NCBI GenBank assembly: GCA_051453625.1
Contig: JBOZIK010000001.1
Location: 5,142,784-5,206,783, forward strand
Length of the DNA stretch: 64,000 nt
Direction of reading: 5' to 3'
DNA from: Welwitschia mirabilis
Lineage: Eukaryota; Gnetophyta; Gnetopsida; Welwitschiales
Position 1 is the first letter of the stretch; each line of letters begins with the position of its first letter. The notes under the pieces are model-generated. The model saw only the letters and a program-made list of their open reading frames with translations. It searched no databases and was not told the origin of the DNA. The position numbers were made by a program, and so were the translations under genes. Of the stretch, positions 48,000-59,432 are shown piece by piece.

Positions 48000-48480
48000 G
48001 TCCTCATGGTTTTTACTCCACCTGACTCTCCTATTACTACCTCAAGGATTAAAAGATAAAGAGATGTATTTTTAACTTGGGTTTCACACAGATTGACATG
48101 TGCATTAGTAGTGTAGATTCTTAGTCACCTCAAATTTTAGGTAGGTTAGAGAATGAGGTTTAACAATTTTTGTACTATGATTATAAATTAATTGCTAAGG
48201 TTTTAAATACCTTGAATAGTTTCATTACTGATTTTAACAAGGACCATTTTGAAAATGGTTTCATCCCTTTAAGATTTGGTCCGATGATTCATCACTTAGT
48301 GGGCGAGTACTTGAGGGTGAGAACTAAAGAGCTTCATCAGCAATTTGATTAAGGGGATTTAGCTTAAGATGTTTTTTTAGGTTAATTAGCTAGGTAGGTG
48401 TAAGTTTTAGAGAAAAGGGTTAATCAACTTCAAGGCACAAACCCTATGCTTAGTCTTGCTACATTTAGTTTTGGTAAGAA
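48000..48480 (+). pseudogene. Possible antisense frame in outer Athila 3' region
   Basis: On the plus strand, opposite to pol, a frame reads through about 130 codons with a few TAA/TAG/TGA stops. Its uninterrupted part (48,170-48,352) contains KVLNTLNSFITDFNKD, GFIPLRFGPMIHHLVGEYL and RVRTKELHQQFD, followed after stops by LEKRVNQLQGTNP. It is helical and charged, coiled-coil-like in part. Antisense frames between integrase and 3' LTR are known in some plant gypsy elements, mainly the Tat group. Whether this is one of them or a chance open stretch cannot be settled by eye. Confidence 0.35.
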
Positions 48481-49340
48481 GAATATAGAAAAGATAAGAT
48501 GAAATGCTAAGCCTTACTAAAACTTTTAGTGAACCCACTTAGAAAAGATTAACATGATCTCTAAGTAAGATTTACCTATTGCTCCTAGGTAAGAGTTTTG
48601 TTTGATCATATTCTAAGACTAGGCATTCTAATAGAAGGAATAAGTTATCTAGTCGCTTTAAGAATTGAATTGTTTCAGCTGAAGGATTTACTTATTTAGT
48701 GGCTTGAAGGATGTCTTTTATTTTATTTCTACAACTGGATGTAATAAAATTCTAGTTTAATAAAATTTTTTAAATTTTTTTCTATCCTCTAATAAAGTTA
48801 TCTTATAACTACTTTTATTTTTTTATGAATATGTAACTTAACTAAAGGGAATTTAAACTAAAACAACTTATCAAATTATTAAGATGATGTGAAATGATTT
48901 TAAATTTTGAAGCCTTTTCTTTGCTAAATAGAATTTAATGATTGTGCATTACTATTGCATTAAAAATATTTAGATTCATAATTCATCACAGACTAGAAAA
49001 TTTTTCTTTTGGTTTCTCCTTTTTTTTCTTTTTTAAAATAAGTTGTAATAGACAGTTGTAGCTTAACTAACTATGTCTCAGATGACTTATAGAACACAAT
49101 TGTTCTTAACTATTTATTTTTTCATAACTTAATTCAACCAGAATTAGAAAACTATAACCACTGTTAAAGGAGTAAGAATTCACAGGATATATTTTTATTT
49201 TTTAAATATATCTAGATTATCATCAAATGATCCCTCAATGGAGTTCTCACAGCTATCATATTACGCTGCCAAAGGATCCTCTCAGGAATATTTACCTCGG
49301 CGACCTTGCAATAGAATATTGAGTTTTTTTCTTTTTATTT

Positions 49341-49375
<35 letters not shown>

Positions 49376-49700
49376 TTCGATAGAAATATTCTACCATATG
49401 ATGGAAAGTGTTTCTTTGATCTTCTTAATAATAATAATGCATAATCCCCTATTGAAGACTTATTAAGTTATCTTTTTGTTTCATAATCATCAAATTTATC
49501 TTAAACAACTTAATGAATTGATAGTCTAAATAAACTTTAAGAAAATTACATGTCCTTTATTGTTTAATCTAAAACCTTTTATTATAGAAGCAGAGCGGAA
49601 GCATTCTTTCCACCTTATAAGGGTTTTTTAAATAATTTGGCATTAATTTATCATCATAATACATCCTTATTCTTTTTCCACTAACTTGATAGGCTATTTT
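48481..49700. other. Outer Athila spacer with TA microsatellite
   Basis: No coding motif is recognised. A block at 49,229-49,310, with several CpGs kept, resembles 37,050-37,130 of the nested element. A (TA)n run lies at 49,343-49,372. Confidence 0.5.
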
Positions 49701-49749
49701 TTCCATCTAGATCATATACTTCTATGGCTTCATTTCCCAAAATTTTTGT

Positions 49750-52700
49750 TTTGGTATAGGATCCTAGCCATTTCTATTCATATTTTTGTTTTGAATGGAT
49801 TTTCTTAGGGTCATATATTAATAAAAAATCTCCTATACTAAATTAGTTTTTGTAATTTTGTTATCATGATATATTTTAATTTTTTATTATATAATTCTTT
49901 ATAAAAAGAGCTTTCTTCCTATTTTTATATAAAATATTCATGTGTTCTACCCATTCCTCTTAAGCTGTATCTAAGTTACACTTTAATTCTTTAGCCAATT
50001 CAAATGTTTTTACTTTAAATTTAATTAGCGAAATAGCCATTTTTTCAAAGGCTAATTCATATGGTTAAGCCTTGTGATATGTTTTCAAGTTATTATATAA
50101 GCCCATAAAGATGCAATCAATTTGTCAACCCAATCCGTTTTCTTACTATTTATGATCTTTGTTAATATTCTATTTATTTCTTTATTAGTTACTTCATCTT
50201 AGCCATTATATTAAGGATGAAATAATAGAGAGTTTATGATGGATTCCATATTTGGTCAAAAGTTTCTTAGAGGCTTCACTAATAAAATGAGTTCCTATTA
50301 GATATAAGACTTTTAGGAGCTCCAAATTGATAGATAATATTCCTAAAGAAAACGTTACCTATGATTTAGAAAGAATAATATGACATAGCCTCAGCCTTAG
50401 CTCATTTATTGAAGTAATTAACATATACCAAAATATATCTTTTTCTATAGGAGGAAGGATTGATAGGTCTAATAAAATCTATTCCTCAATCATTTAAAGG
50501 CTCAATTGACTAAACCAATTATTGGCATTTCTAATCTCTAGTTGAATTCTTCTTCTCTTTGACACTTATCACAACCTTGAATATAAGCATTGGAATCTTT
50601 GAATATGATGGGCTAGTAGTATCCCATATGAAGAATTTTTATCCCTATTATTCTTGCACTATAATGTCCTCCTCCTTCTGCCTCATGAGCTTCCTTCAAA
50701 ATCTCACTTTTTAGGTTCTTTTTAACACATCTTCCAATAACATGATCTTTGCATTTTCTAAATAATATTTTATCATGTTAAATGTAATCTCTAGATTCTC
50801 TTAATAATCTTTTTTCTTCATAGTAATTCATAAAAGTTGGTAATTTCTTACTTACAATAAAGTTAGTTATATCAACATACTATGGATTGGATTTTACTTG
50901 AAAAATATGTTCATCTAGAAACTCATCTCTTATGTTTATTTGCTGCTCACTAGAAAATTCTAGTCTTGTGAGGTAAACTACTACTAAATTTTTTATCCCT
51001 TTCCTGTCAATAATCTTTAACTCAAACTCTTGAATTAATAGTATTCATCTTATAATTCTTGAGTTTTCTTCCTTTTTGTTTAAAAAATCTAATAACATTA
51101 TGGTCTGTATGGACTTTTACCTCATAATTGAAAATATAATGCGTAAATTTTTCTAATGCCATTACCACTGCTACCAGCTCTTTCTCTATTACTATGTAAT
51201 TTTGTTGAGATGGTTTGAAGTTCTTGCTAATATAAGAAATATTATAAGATTTATTTTTATCATCTTTTTGTTCTAAAACTACTCTCATAGCATGACTAGA
51301 TGTGTTAGTCATAATATGAAATGGTCTTGTCCAATTTAATCTTTGTAAAATAGGTTTTGATAAACATTTATCTTTTAGAGTGTGGTAAGCATTTTGGCAT
51401 TCATCAGTCTAGTTATATTCCACATCCTTTTATAAAAGATTACTCAAAGGCTTAGCAATTTTACTAAAGTTAGATATAAAACTTCTATAATATCCAACAT
51501 GTCCTAAGAAACATCTTAATTCTTTTATTTTAGTTAGAGTTAAAATATCTTTTATTTTTATTAATTATTTTCAATCCCTTTTTAAGATATTTTATGTTCT
51601 AGTACTATTCCTTATGTCACCATAAGATGACTTTTTGACTAGCTAAGTCTAAGACATTTTTCTTTATATCTTTTTAGAAATCTTTCTAATCTATCTAATG
51701 GCTTCTTAAAATCATTTTTAAAAGCTGAGAAATCATCCATAAATACTTCAACTAATCTTCCTATTATATCTTAAAAAATGCTATTTAACAGCCTTTGAAA
51801 AGTAGCAAGAGTATTGCATAGTCCAAATGGTAATACTTTATAGGCATAAGTACCCCAATGACAAGTAAACGTTGTTTTGGATTGATATTCCAAAGCTATA
51901 AGGATTTGATTATAGCCACTATATCCATCTAAAGAACTAGAGTATTAATGTCCAAATACTCTTTTTAAGATGTAACCTATAAATGGAAGGGGAAAATGAT
52001 CTTTATAAGTTGCAGTACTCAAAATTTGAAAGTCTATACATACCCTTCATTTATTTTCTTCCTTTGGCATCACTGTGATAGGACTAACTCATTATGAATT
52101 AGATATAAGATAAATAAATCCAATGTTCAAGAGTTTAGAAATTTCTTATTTAATTATTTTTTGCATGTGTGGGTTGCATCTTCTTTTTAATTTCTACTTG
52201 ATTTGATAGAGGTATCTAAAAAAATTCTATGTTGACATATTTTTGGATCTATTCCTTTAATATTAGTATGATCCCAAGCAAAAGTTCCTTTTTTAATTAA
52301 CATTTTTTAAATTTTTTTCTACGAATGAGTCAAATATCTATTTTTAATCAGGGGTTATTTAGAGCTACTTTGATATATTCTAATCCTTCCTTAAGTAAAG
52401 GATTTTCTATTTCTTGAGTTGTTAAATCTTCTTATTCATATATTTCTTCATTTTGTTTAATTAACATTTGACTAACCTTCTATGTTAGAATCACATTAGT
52501 TTTAGCTTCTGTATTTTGTACCATCTCTTTTACAATCGCTACATCAGATACTTTGATCTCTTTTTTAAGATCTCCTAGACTGATTTTTGTTACTCCTCTC
52601 CTAAAATAAATAGTAGCATCTATAGTAGCCATTCAAGGTCTTCCTAAAATTACTGTATGGGTATCGCCTTGATGGGTGTGTCCTTTAGAACTCTTTCCGA

Positions 52701-54340
52701 TATTACTGCTAAGCCATCTACTAGGAACACTTTTTCTTGGTAAGGTATTAGCTTTGGCTTTTCCAATTCCTCATAAGTTTCATAAGCTATAATATTAATG
52801 CTTACTCTTAGATCTGTAAGTGCTTCTACTTTGAGTTTTTCATCAATCATTACATCTCTCATTGGTGTTCTAGGATTACTATACTTTTCATGTTATTTAT
52901 TTTAAAGAACTTGCATAAAAGATCAAGAAACTTAATCCTTTATAACCATCTCAATTTGTTTTTCCTTCTTACTTTCCTTTTAATTCTTCTATTTTAAACA
53001 CATTCTTTTCATTTTCTTTTAGTATATAGACACTTTTTTTAGTAATTTTAAAAGAGAAGGATATTTTTATGTCTTTCAAAACTTTTGTTAAATATTTTAT
53101 GTCTTTTTCAATTTTTGTATGTTTATTTGTTTACTTCTCATTGGAAAAAGTAAAGGATATATTTCAACATCATCTACTCTTTTCCTCTCTATATCTTTTT
53201 CTTTATTATCTGGAGAACTCTTCAGATTTGTATTCTTTTCTTGTGGTTCATATGTAACTTTTTCTTTTCTAGATCTATTAGTTATAGCTTTACTTATTGC
53301 TTCCGGTAGATTTGGTTGAAGTTGAGTAGGAATTTTGCCTTCTTTATTTTCTACTTCTGATTTTTCTTTTATGTTCTTTAGATCCTTATTTCTCTAATTC
53401 CTATAATAATCATATTGTTCTTACCTTTTTGAATTTACATATTTCTGTAAAGGCCTTTCGAACCTACCTTTCCATTTCCTATTTTGATAAGGCTAAGGTT
53501 TTTTTTCTAGCTTGAGTTGATTTATGTATGTAAATCTAATCTATTAGTATCCAATCATTGAATAAATTCTTGCATCCAAGGACATTCTGTTACTACATGA
53601 TTATCTTTTCTACAATGTTCATGTATAGTTTCTTCTTCTTTTTTAAAATGTTGAATAACTAGTCTATCAAATTTTTCTACCATACTATTAGTAACTTGTT
53701 TTGCTACTTCCCCTATAAGACTAATATGTTTTAATCTATATATACTACCATCTACTTATAGGGTAAGTACTTTGTTTACCTTTTTCTCATTTTTATTTTC
53801 TTGTCCCCATCCTTGACTCATGTTATAAAACTGAGTAATAGCTTTTTCTACTTCTTAAACATTCTTTATTTTGATGCTTCCCTGATATAACAAGTCTAGT
53901 TCCTTCAAATTTTAACTCTATAATCCTCTAAGTAAAGCTCTAACTCATTCTCTAGCTATAATTGATCAAGACATTTAGCTAATAGTATGTTATACCTATC
54001 CATGTATTCATCAAAATTTTTATTATCTTTTTATTGAATATTAAAAATTTACTCTCTTAAATCTTCAACTACTTTCATGGCTGAAATTTAGCTAAGAAAG
54101 AATTCTTAATAATTCCACATGAGCTAAAGAATTTGTTTGATACCATAACTGAGCAATTCCTTATAAAAAAAAGGGAAATACCTTAGATAGTCAGATTCCA
54201 AATAAAAATAATTTACTTTATAGAAGGTATCAAATAGACTTAAATGCAATAGGGGTTCCTCTGATTTATGACCTTCAAAAGTGGGTATTAATGTTATATT
54301 TCTATTTTTGACTTTTTCTAGGTGTTCTAAGGCTATAGGA
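49750..54340 (-). pseudogene. Athila gag-pol remnant (outer element)
   Basis: Read leftwards on the minus strand. Gag: GHKSEEPLLHLSLFDTF at about 54,280-54,225; a zinc-knuckle remnant EHCRKDNHVVTECP at about 53,622-53,580 (first Cys lost). Protease: ALTDLRVSINIIAYETYEEL at about 52,820-52,760, where the family has DLGASINLMP. Reverse transcriptase: GYSGYNQI near 51,910, PFGLCNTLATFQ near 51,815 and catalytic FMDD at 51,743-51,732. RNase H: RVVLEQ, NYIVIEKELVAVVMALEKF and VHTDHNVIRFF within 51,312-51,022. Integrase: CDKCQ at about 50,576-50,561 and FGAPKSLIS near 50,320. Stops, mostly TAA/TAG, occur throughout, so it is inactive. Confidence 0.9.
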
Positions 54341-54469
54341 TTAATGGACTTAGGTCTTCTAGCTAATGGATATGTGACACCCTCTTTTATCTTATCCTAA
54401 TTAAGCACTTTTTTGGTTTAAAACTTCCTTTCTTCTTAAATATCTTTACTTGATAAACACAGTGGAACC

Positions 54470-57400
54470 TAAGACTAAATTCTAATTACTCCTTATTTAG
54501 AATTTCCATATTCTAAGAAAGACAAAATCATATTAATATATATTTACTAATAATTAATTTCTAGGTTATTTTAGTTTTTAAACAATAGTAATGTTATAAG
54601 TTTTATCCTCCATTTCTTCCTAGTTTTTCATCACATAAAAGATATCTTGTAAATAGTTGAGGAGATGTAAACTTCTTGTCAATATACATGAATAAATCTT
54701 AAGGATAACACCTAACCAATATAATAGGAGGTTATAAATCTAATTAATAACATTCCAACTTGATATCTGACCATCCTATAGATGTGAGTTGGTTCTGCTT
54801 TAGATTATAAAGTATACAAACATGGCTATACTCAACTCCATAGGCTTTAACTTCACCTTAATATACCACCGATACAAGTGATAGACAGTACATAGGTGGA
54901 TGCATGCTTACAAATGATCCCCGCTTCCTTGAAGTATCTCTGGATGGTGCAACATTATCCATTGATGCCAAGAGCTGGAGATATTAAGTCAAAATAATTT
55001 CATACATAGGTAGGGTAGGAAAGTGGTGATTAAATCCACTTCTAGAAGGGTAACATAAAAAAAAAGCGATCCAATCCACCTTGGTAATGAAATCCAACTA
55101 TGGAAATGAACATTATTACATTGATCTTGATTTAGTCTTATTCGATAAATACACCATACAAATGCATATAAGTAATTCTAACTAATGTGGATATTTAATG
55201 AATTATTTACCTAGTTATAATAATTCTAATCATCATTTGGTTCATTTAATAGAAATAACCATAAAAAGAAAGCAAGCATACAAGAATAATTCTTTTTCCA
55301 ATATTATCATGATAAAAATCTAGATAAAGGTAATAATCTTTTCTTGTCTTTTCTATCTAAATAAAGGAAATATTTTTTATTTTTCTTTTAATAATAATTA
55401 AAAAATATAAAATAATGTACTTAAATAAACTAAAACATACCTAGAGCTATGCCAATCCTAGAAACACTCTTCCAGGTTCATAAGACAATCTCATAGATTG
55501 GTGTAAAGAAGGTAAACAAAAGAAAGTATAGCTCAAGCATAATTGTTAAGATATAAGTATTTATCCAAGATTTNNNNNNNNNNNNNNNNNNNNNNNNNNN
55601 NNNNNNNNNNNAGCTAGAGACTACTTATGTCACTTAACTACTAAGGTGAAAACACTTATAAGCATGCACATTCAAAGTAAGCTAAGGAAAAAGAGGTGAA
55701 AGAGTTATTTTTATAATTAAATACCAATTATAAATAATTTAACTTAAATATACTATTAGAAATATATTTTATATACTTAATTTTCCTATAAAATTTTGTA
55801 TAATAATTTTTCTATAATTTTAAACATTAGTTATAACATTTTGAAGCTTTAGAAAAACATCATAATAAATATTAATAATTAATTAATTATGAATAAAAAA
55901 TTAAATTATAGTAGTTTTTGAAAAACTAGACACATGATAGGTTCCTTAGAATCTAACTTAAACTATTTTGGAAATATAAAAGTATTATTTCTAACTTTAT
56001 CATTTAAGGCTAAAAACTATTAAATTTCCTAAAATTACAGTCCTACCACACTACACCAAAATAACTATAACTTTCAACATACTTTGAGTTTTAAATGATT
56101 TAAGATTTTTTGGAAAGCTTATTCATATTCTTATAACTTGGATTACTCAATTTTATAATTACATTAATAGATAGGTATAGAAACGTAAATTACTTACTTA
56201 CTATTTTCTGTATTTATTTTTTGACATATTTTATTAAATAATTTTTAAAAAATTAAATACTCATCAAAAAAGTTATTGTTTATACATTTCACATTTAGGA
56301 CACACTCGTAGATTTACAGAAAGTTTTTACTAATTTATACCTACTAATTAATAAGATATGATATTTTATCCTATGCCTATATTCTGGAAATTTAGTTTTC
56401 GCCATAATAAAAATATGATAAAGCATTTACAACTATTTATGTAATAACTTAGATTAGTAAAATAATGAATATACTAACTAATTAATTACAGAAATACAAA
56501 TCAATTATAAAAAGAAAAGAACCATTATAGAAAGAATAATCAAATCAGTTCAAAAAAAAACATTTACTATGAGACTTGAGAATTTCCATGAAAGAGTACT
56601 AGCTTAAAGAGAATTTTAAGGATCATAATTTGCTCCTAATAAGATGGTCCTAATGCATAATAGATAAAAATCAACATATTAAATAAACATGAGTACTTAA
56701 ACTTATTTTTTTTTCTTTTTTGGTTTTTATAGTGAACCCCCAGCCATTTGACCATAATCATTCATTAATAATCCATCACTACCAAGCACAAGAGATTTCC
56801 TCATATCTCACTATTAGGTCTTGGTGGATGCTAATGGGAGGATAAAAATTTTTAATAACATAATTAGATAAAATTCATAAATAGTTCCATAATAAAATAT
56901 CACATAATTCCAATAGATAGAAAAAAAAGGAGATCATATGAGCAATAAGAGTAAGAGCTTACTTAGAAAGATTAGTAAGACCTTGATAGTTAAATCTAAT
57001 GAAGATTCAAGCTCAAGAGTTCTTTATCTTCTAAATTTTAAGCTTCTAAGCTTTAAGCTTTTAAACTTTCAATATCAGCTCCACAAGCAAGAAAATTAAA
57101 TAAAGAAAAAGAGATAGAGAAAGAAAGAAAGAGAGAGAAAGAGGAAAGAATAAATGCACTTGTAAGAAACAAAGGAAAAGTATCTTCTCTTTATAAGAGA
57201 GGAAAGGATCTCTATATATAGACAAACAAAGGCACATAATTAAAGATCAAATGATTTAGCATTAATAATTAGGTTGATTAATAAGTAAAATAAGAGTACA
57301 TAAAGATATCATATTTATGACTCATGCACCTAACTAGGGTGAGTAATTTTCTTGCCTTAATTAGCAGGTTTAATTACATGCATCATTTCCTCATGCTAAT

Positions 57401-58450
57401 TCTTTTTAATCCTTCAGAGGCTCATAAGTAAGTTTACTTCATCTAAGATATGTATCAAAAAAATAAATGCAGAAATCTCAAAATTAACATGTGGTACAAG
57501 AGACAAAGTCTTAAATTCCAATGAACGAAATAATAAATATGCTATGAACAAAGTGCCCTTACACATTTCAAGAATATAGAAGTCAAGGTAGATTAAATCA
57601 TCTTATTTATTATTCTTGGTTCTAGGTAAGATTGCATGTATTTGTTAAAATTATCACTTATTTCAAAATACATAAAATATATCAATAACATAACATAAGG
57701 AAGAAAAATTTATTTATAATATAGTATACATATCACATTTACCAAGAATATAAATGAGTAAATAAGATGCAAAATATATCATTATTTCCTCTTGAAACTT
57801 CCAATTTATTAGTTTTATCATGTGATTTTAATTTCTCACATAATAGAATTATGTAATTTTAAATATTTGGATAGATTGTTTTATAAAACCTTTTGACATA
57901 ATTTTTATCATTTCCATGGTAAATTATAGATATTACAAATTAAGGTTAATTTTAAAATGATATCTTATTTGATAAGGAACTTAAATAAGGATAATTAATC
58001 ATTAACTAAAAGATTAATATACTTAATTTTTAAGTAAATAAGGTTTACAAAATATGGGATATGATAGGGTATCATGATTTAGAGGTCTTAAATCTCCATC
58101 ATCTTCCTAGTAGCACCCTGCTACAAATTTCTTTTTAGGTTTATTTGCTTAAGTTACTTAGGAAGATTCTCCTTGAATGAAAGATGGTTTAAGAAAGGTA
58201 TGCAATCATTGTTATAATTCATTCATTATTTTAAGAAAGATCCATAATCTTTCCAAGAGTGATTTCATCCTTCATAGAATTATCTTCTTCTATTTCTAAT
58301 TTAATCTTGTTTCTAGTCCACTCATCTAGACCATCTTTTTTAGGATCTCTAATAGACCTACCTTTTTCACCTTATCATTTTCTATGACTATCTTATTAGA
58401 TCATAGTTTTCATCATCTATTCTAGTTGTCTTTAGGATGGCCCTTCTTCT
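54470..58450 (-). other. Outer Athila 5' leader, unusually long
   Basis: About 3.9 kb between primer site and gag with no domain recognised. It contains GC-richer patches at about 54,840-55,070 and 56,735-56,850, an N gap (55,574-55,611), a three-fold aagctt cluster (about 57,033-57,062), a GA-rich stretch (57,105-57,150) and a tctatatataga palindrome near 57,211 that could be a TATA box. These suggest remnants of another insertion, but I found no paired ends. Confidence 0.4.
55574..55611. other. Assembly gap (38 N)
   Basis: N run inside the outer Athila leader. Confidence 0.99.
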
Positions 58451-58457
58451 AGTGCCA
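58440..58457 (-). other. Primer binding site of outer Athila
   Basis: On the minus strand TGGCACTAGAAGAAGGG begins three bases after the LTR end at 58,461. It starts with TGG, pairing with a tRNA CCA end; the tRNA is not identified. Confidence 0.65.
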
Positions 58458-58460
58458 AAA

Positions 58461-59427
58461 TAATTAGTCCTTATGTGGTAAAATACATGCAAAAAATATT
58501 AGAAAATAATAGAAAATAGTACTAGAAAAATGTAGAAAATATGATACTATTAACCTAAAATAATCTCACACCATTAAATAAAAATAATTAAGGTCTAACT
58601 AAAGAATTAGTAAAGATTTAACCATTTTGTCTAAAACGCATCATCACGATGATATCATGATGAAGTTACTTGAACTAGTCATATTGGTTTATTTTTGATA
58701 AAGTTTACCATGTACACATATAAAACTAAGAGAAAATAAATAAATTAGAAAAACATGGTAAAAGTTAGATAAGACATTGGATAATACTTATTTTTAAGTA
58801 CTGTTAATTATCCTATTTTTTGTTTAGCTATACAAATAAAGAAAATAAAAATAATATTACTTTTTTAGGTAATACAACATGCATGAAATAATACTCAAAA
58901 TATTATATTTTCATCTTTATATTGAAATATCAAATCATTACACGAAGATGTATTAATGATCTTGTGTTTTCATTTGTAGGAAATGCTTAAACTAATGGAG
59001 ATGTTGTTGCGTCCTTTGTAGGGTAGCTGAATCCTCTATATTGACCTTCTTCTTGAGTCTATTCCTAGAACTTTTTACAAAAAATATTCCCATATTTGAT
59101 GGTGATCTCTTCTTTATACCCCTTTTTATTCTTTTGTTTTCTTTCTTTGCTCCTTAGGGATAGGTTTATGGTTAAGGTTGTTACTGCCTTTCTGCCACCT
59201 CAGCCTTCTCTTTCACGTTCATGTTAAATGGAATTTTATACTTGCAACTCAATAATAGAATATACATATACTAACCTACTAACACACTAACTAAATAACC
59301 TATTGATTAGCGAGTATATTAATTAAATTTATAAAGAAAAACATCTATTACTATTTAAAATGGATAATAATGAAAACAAAAACATTTCATTAATAAGTAG
59401 AATTTATATCGAAATTAGTCATCATCA
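58461..59427 (-). repeat. Outer Athila 5' LTR
   Basis: Intact partner of the split 3' LTR. It retains taatctcacaccatt at about 58,560, the uninterrupted site into which the nested element inserted in the other LTR. Followed by target duplication CATGT. Confidence 0.9.
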
Positions 59428-59432
59428 CATGT

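Larger units (their letters stand above)
34817..59432 (-). mobile_element. Outer Athila-type Ty3/gypsy element, split by a nested element
   Basis: A minus-strand gypsy element whose 5' LTR is 58,461-59,427 and whose 3' LTR is 34,822-34,930 plus 44,426-45,313. Exact target duplications CATGT lie at 34,817-34,821 and 59,428-59,432. Without the nested insertion it is about 15.1 kb, long for Athila. Reverse transcriptase motifs (YSGYNQI, PFGLCN, VFMDDFS) place it in the Athila group of plant gypsy elements. Gag, protease, RT, RNase H and integrase are all recognisable but carry stops. A 3.9-kb 5' leader and a 4.4-kb region after integrase, with tandem repeats and unidentified frames, make up the extra length. 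Confidence 0.9.

Noticed and set aside
53069-53319. Hydrophobic plus-strand frames near 53.1 kb
   Set aside because: They lie antisense to the gag-protease linker of the outer Athila element and show only Phe/Leu/Ser bias expected from an A-rich opposite strand.
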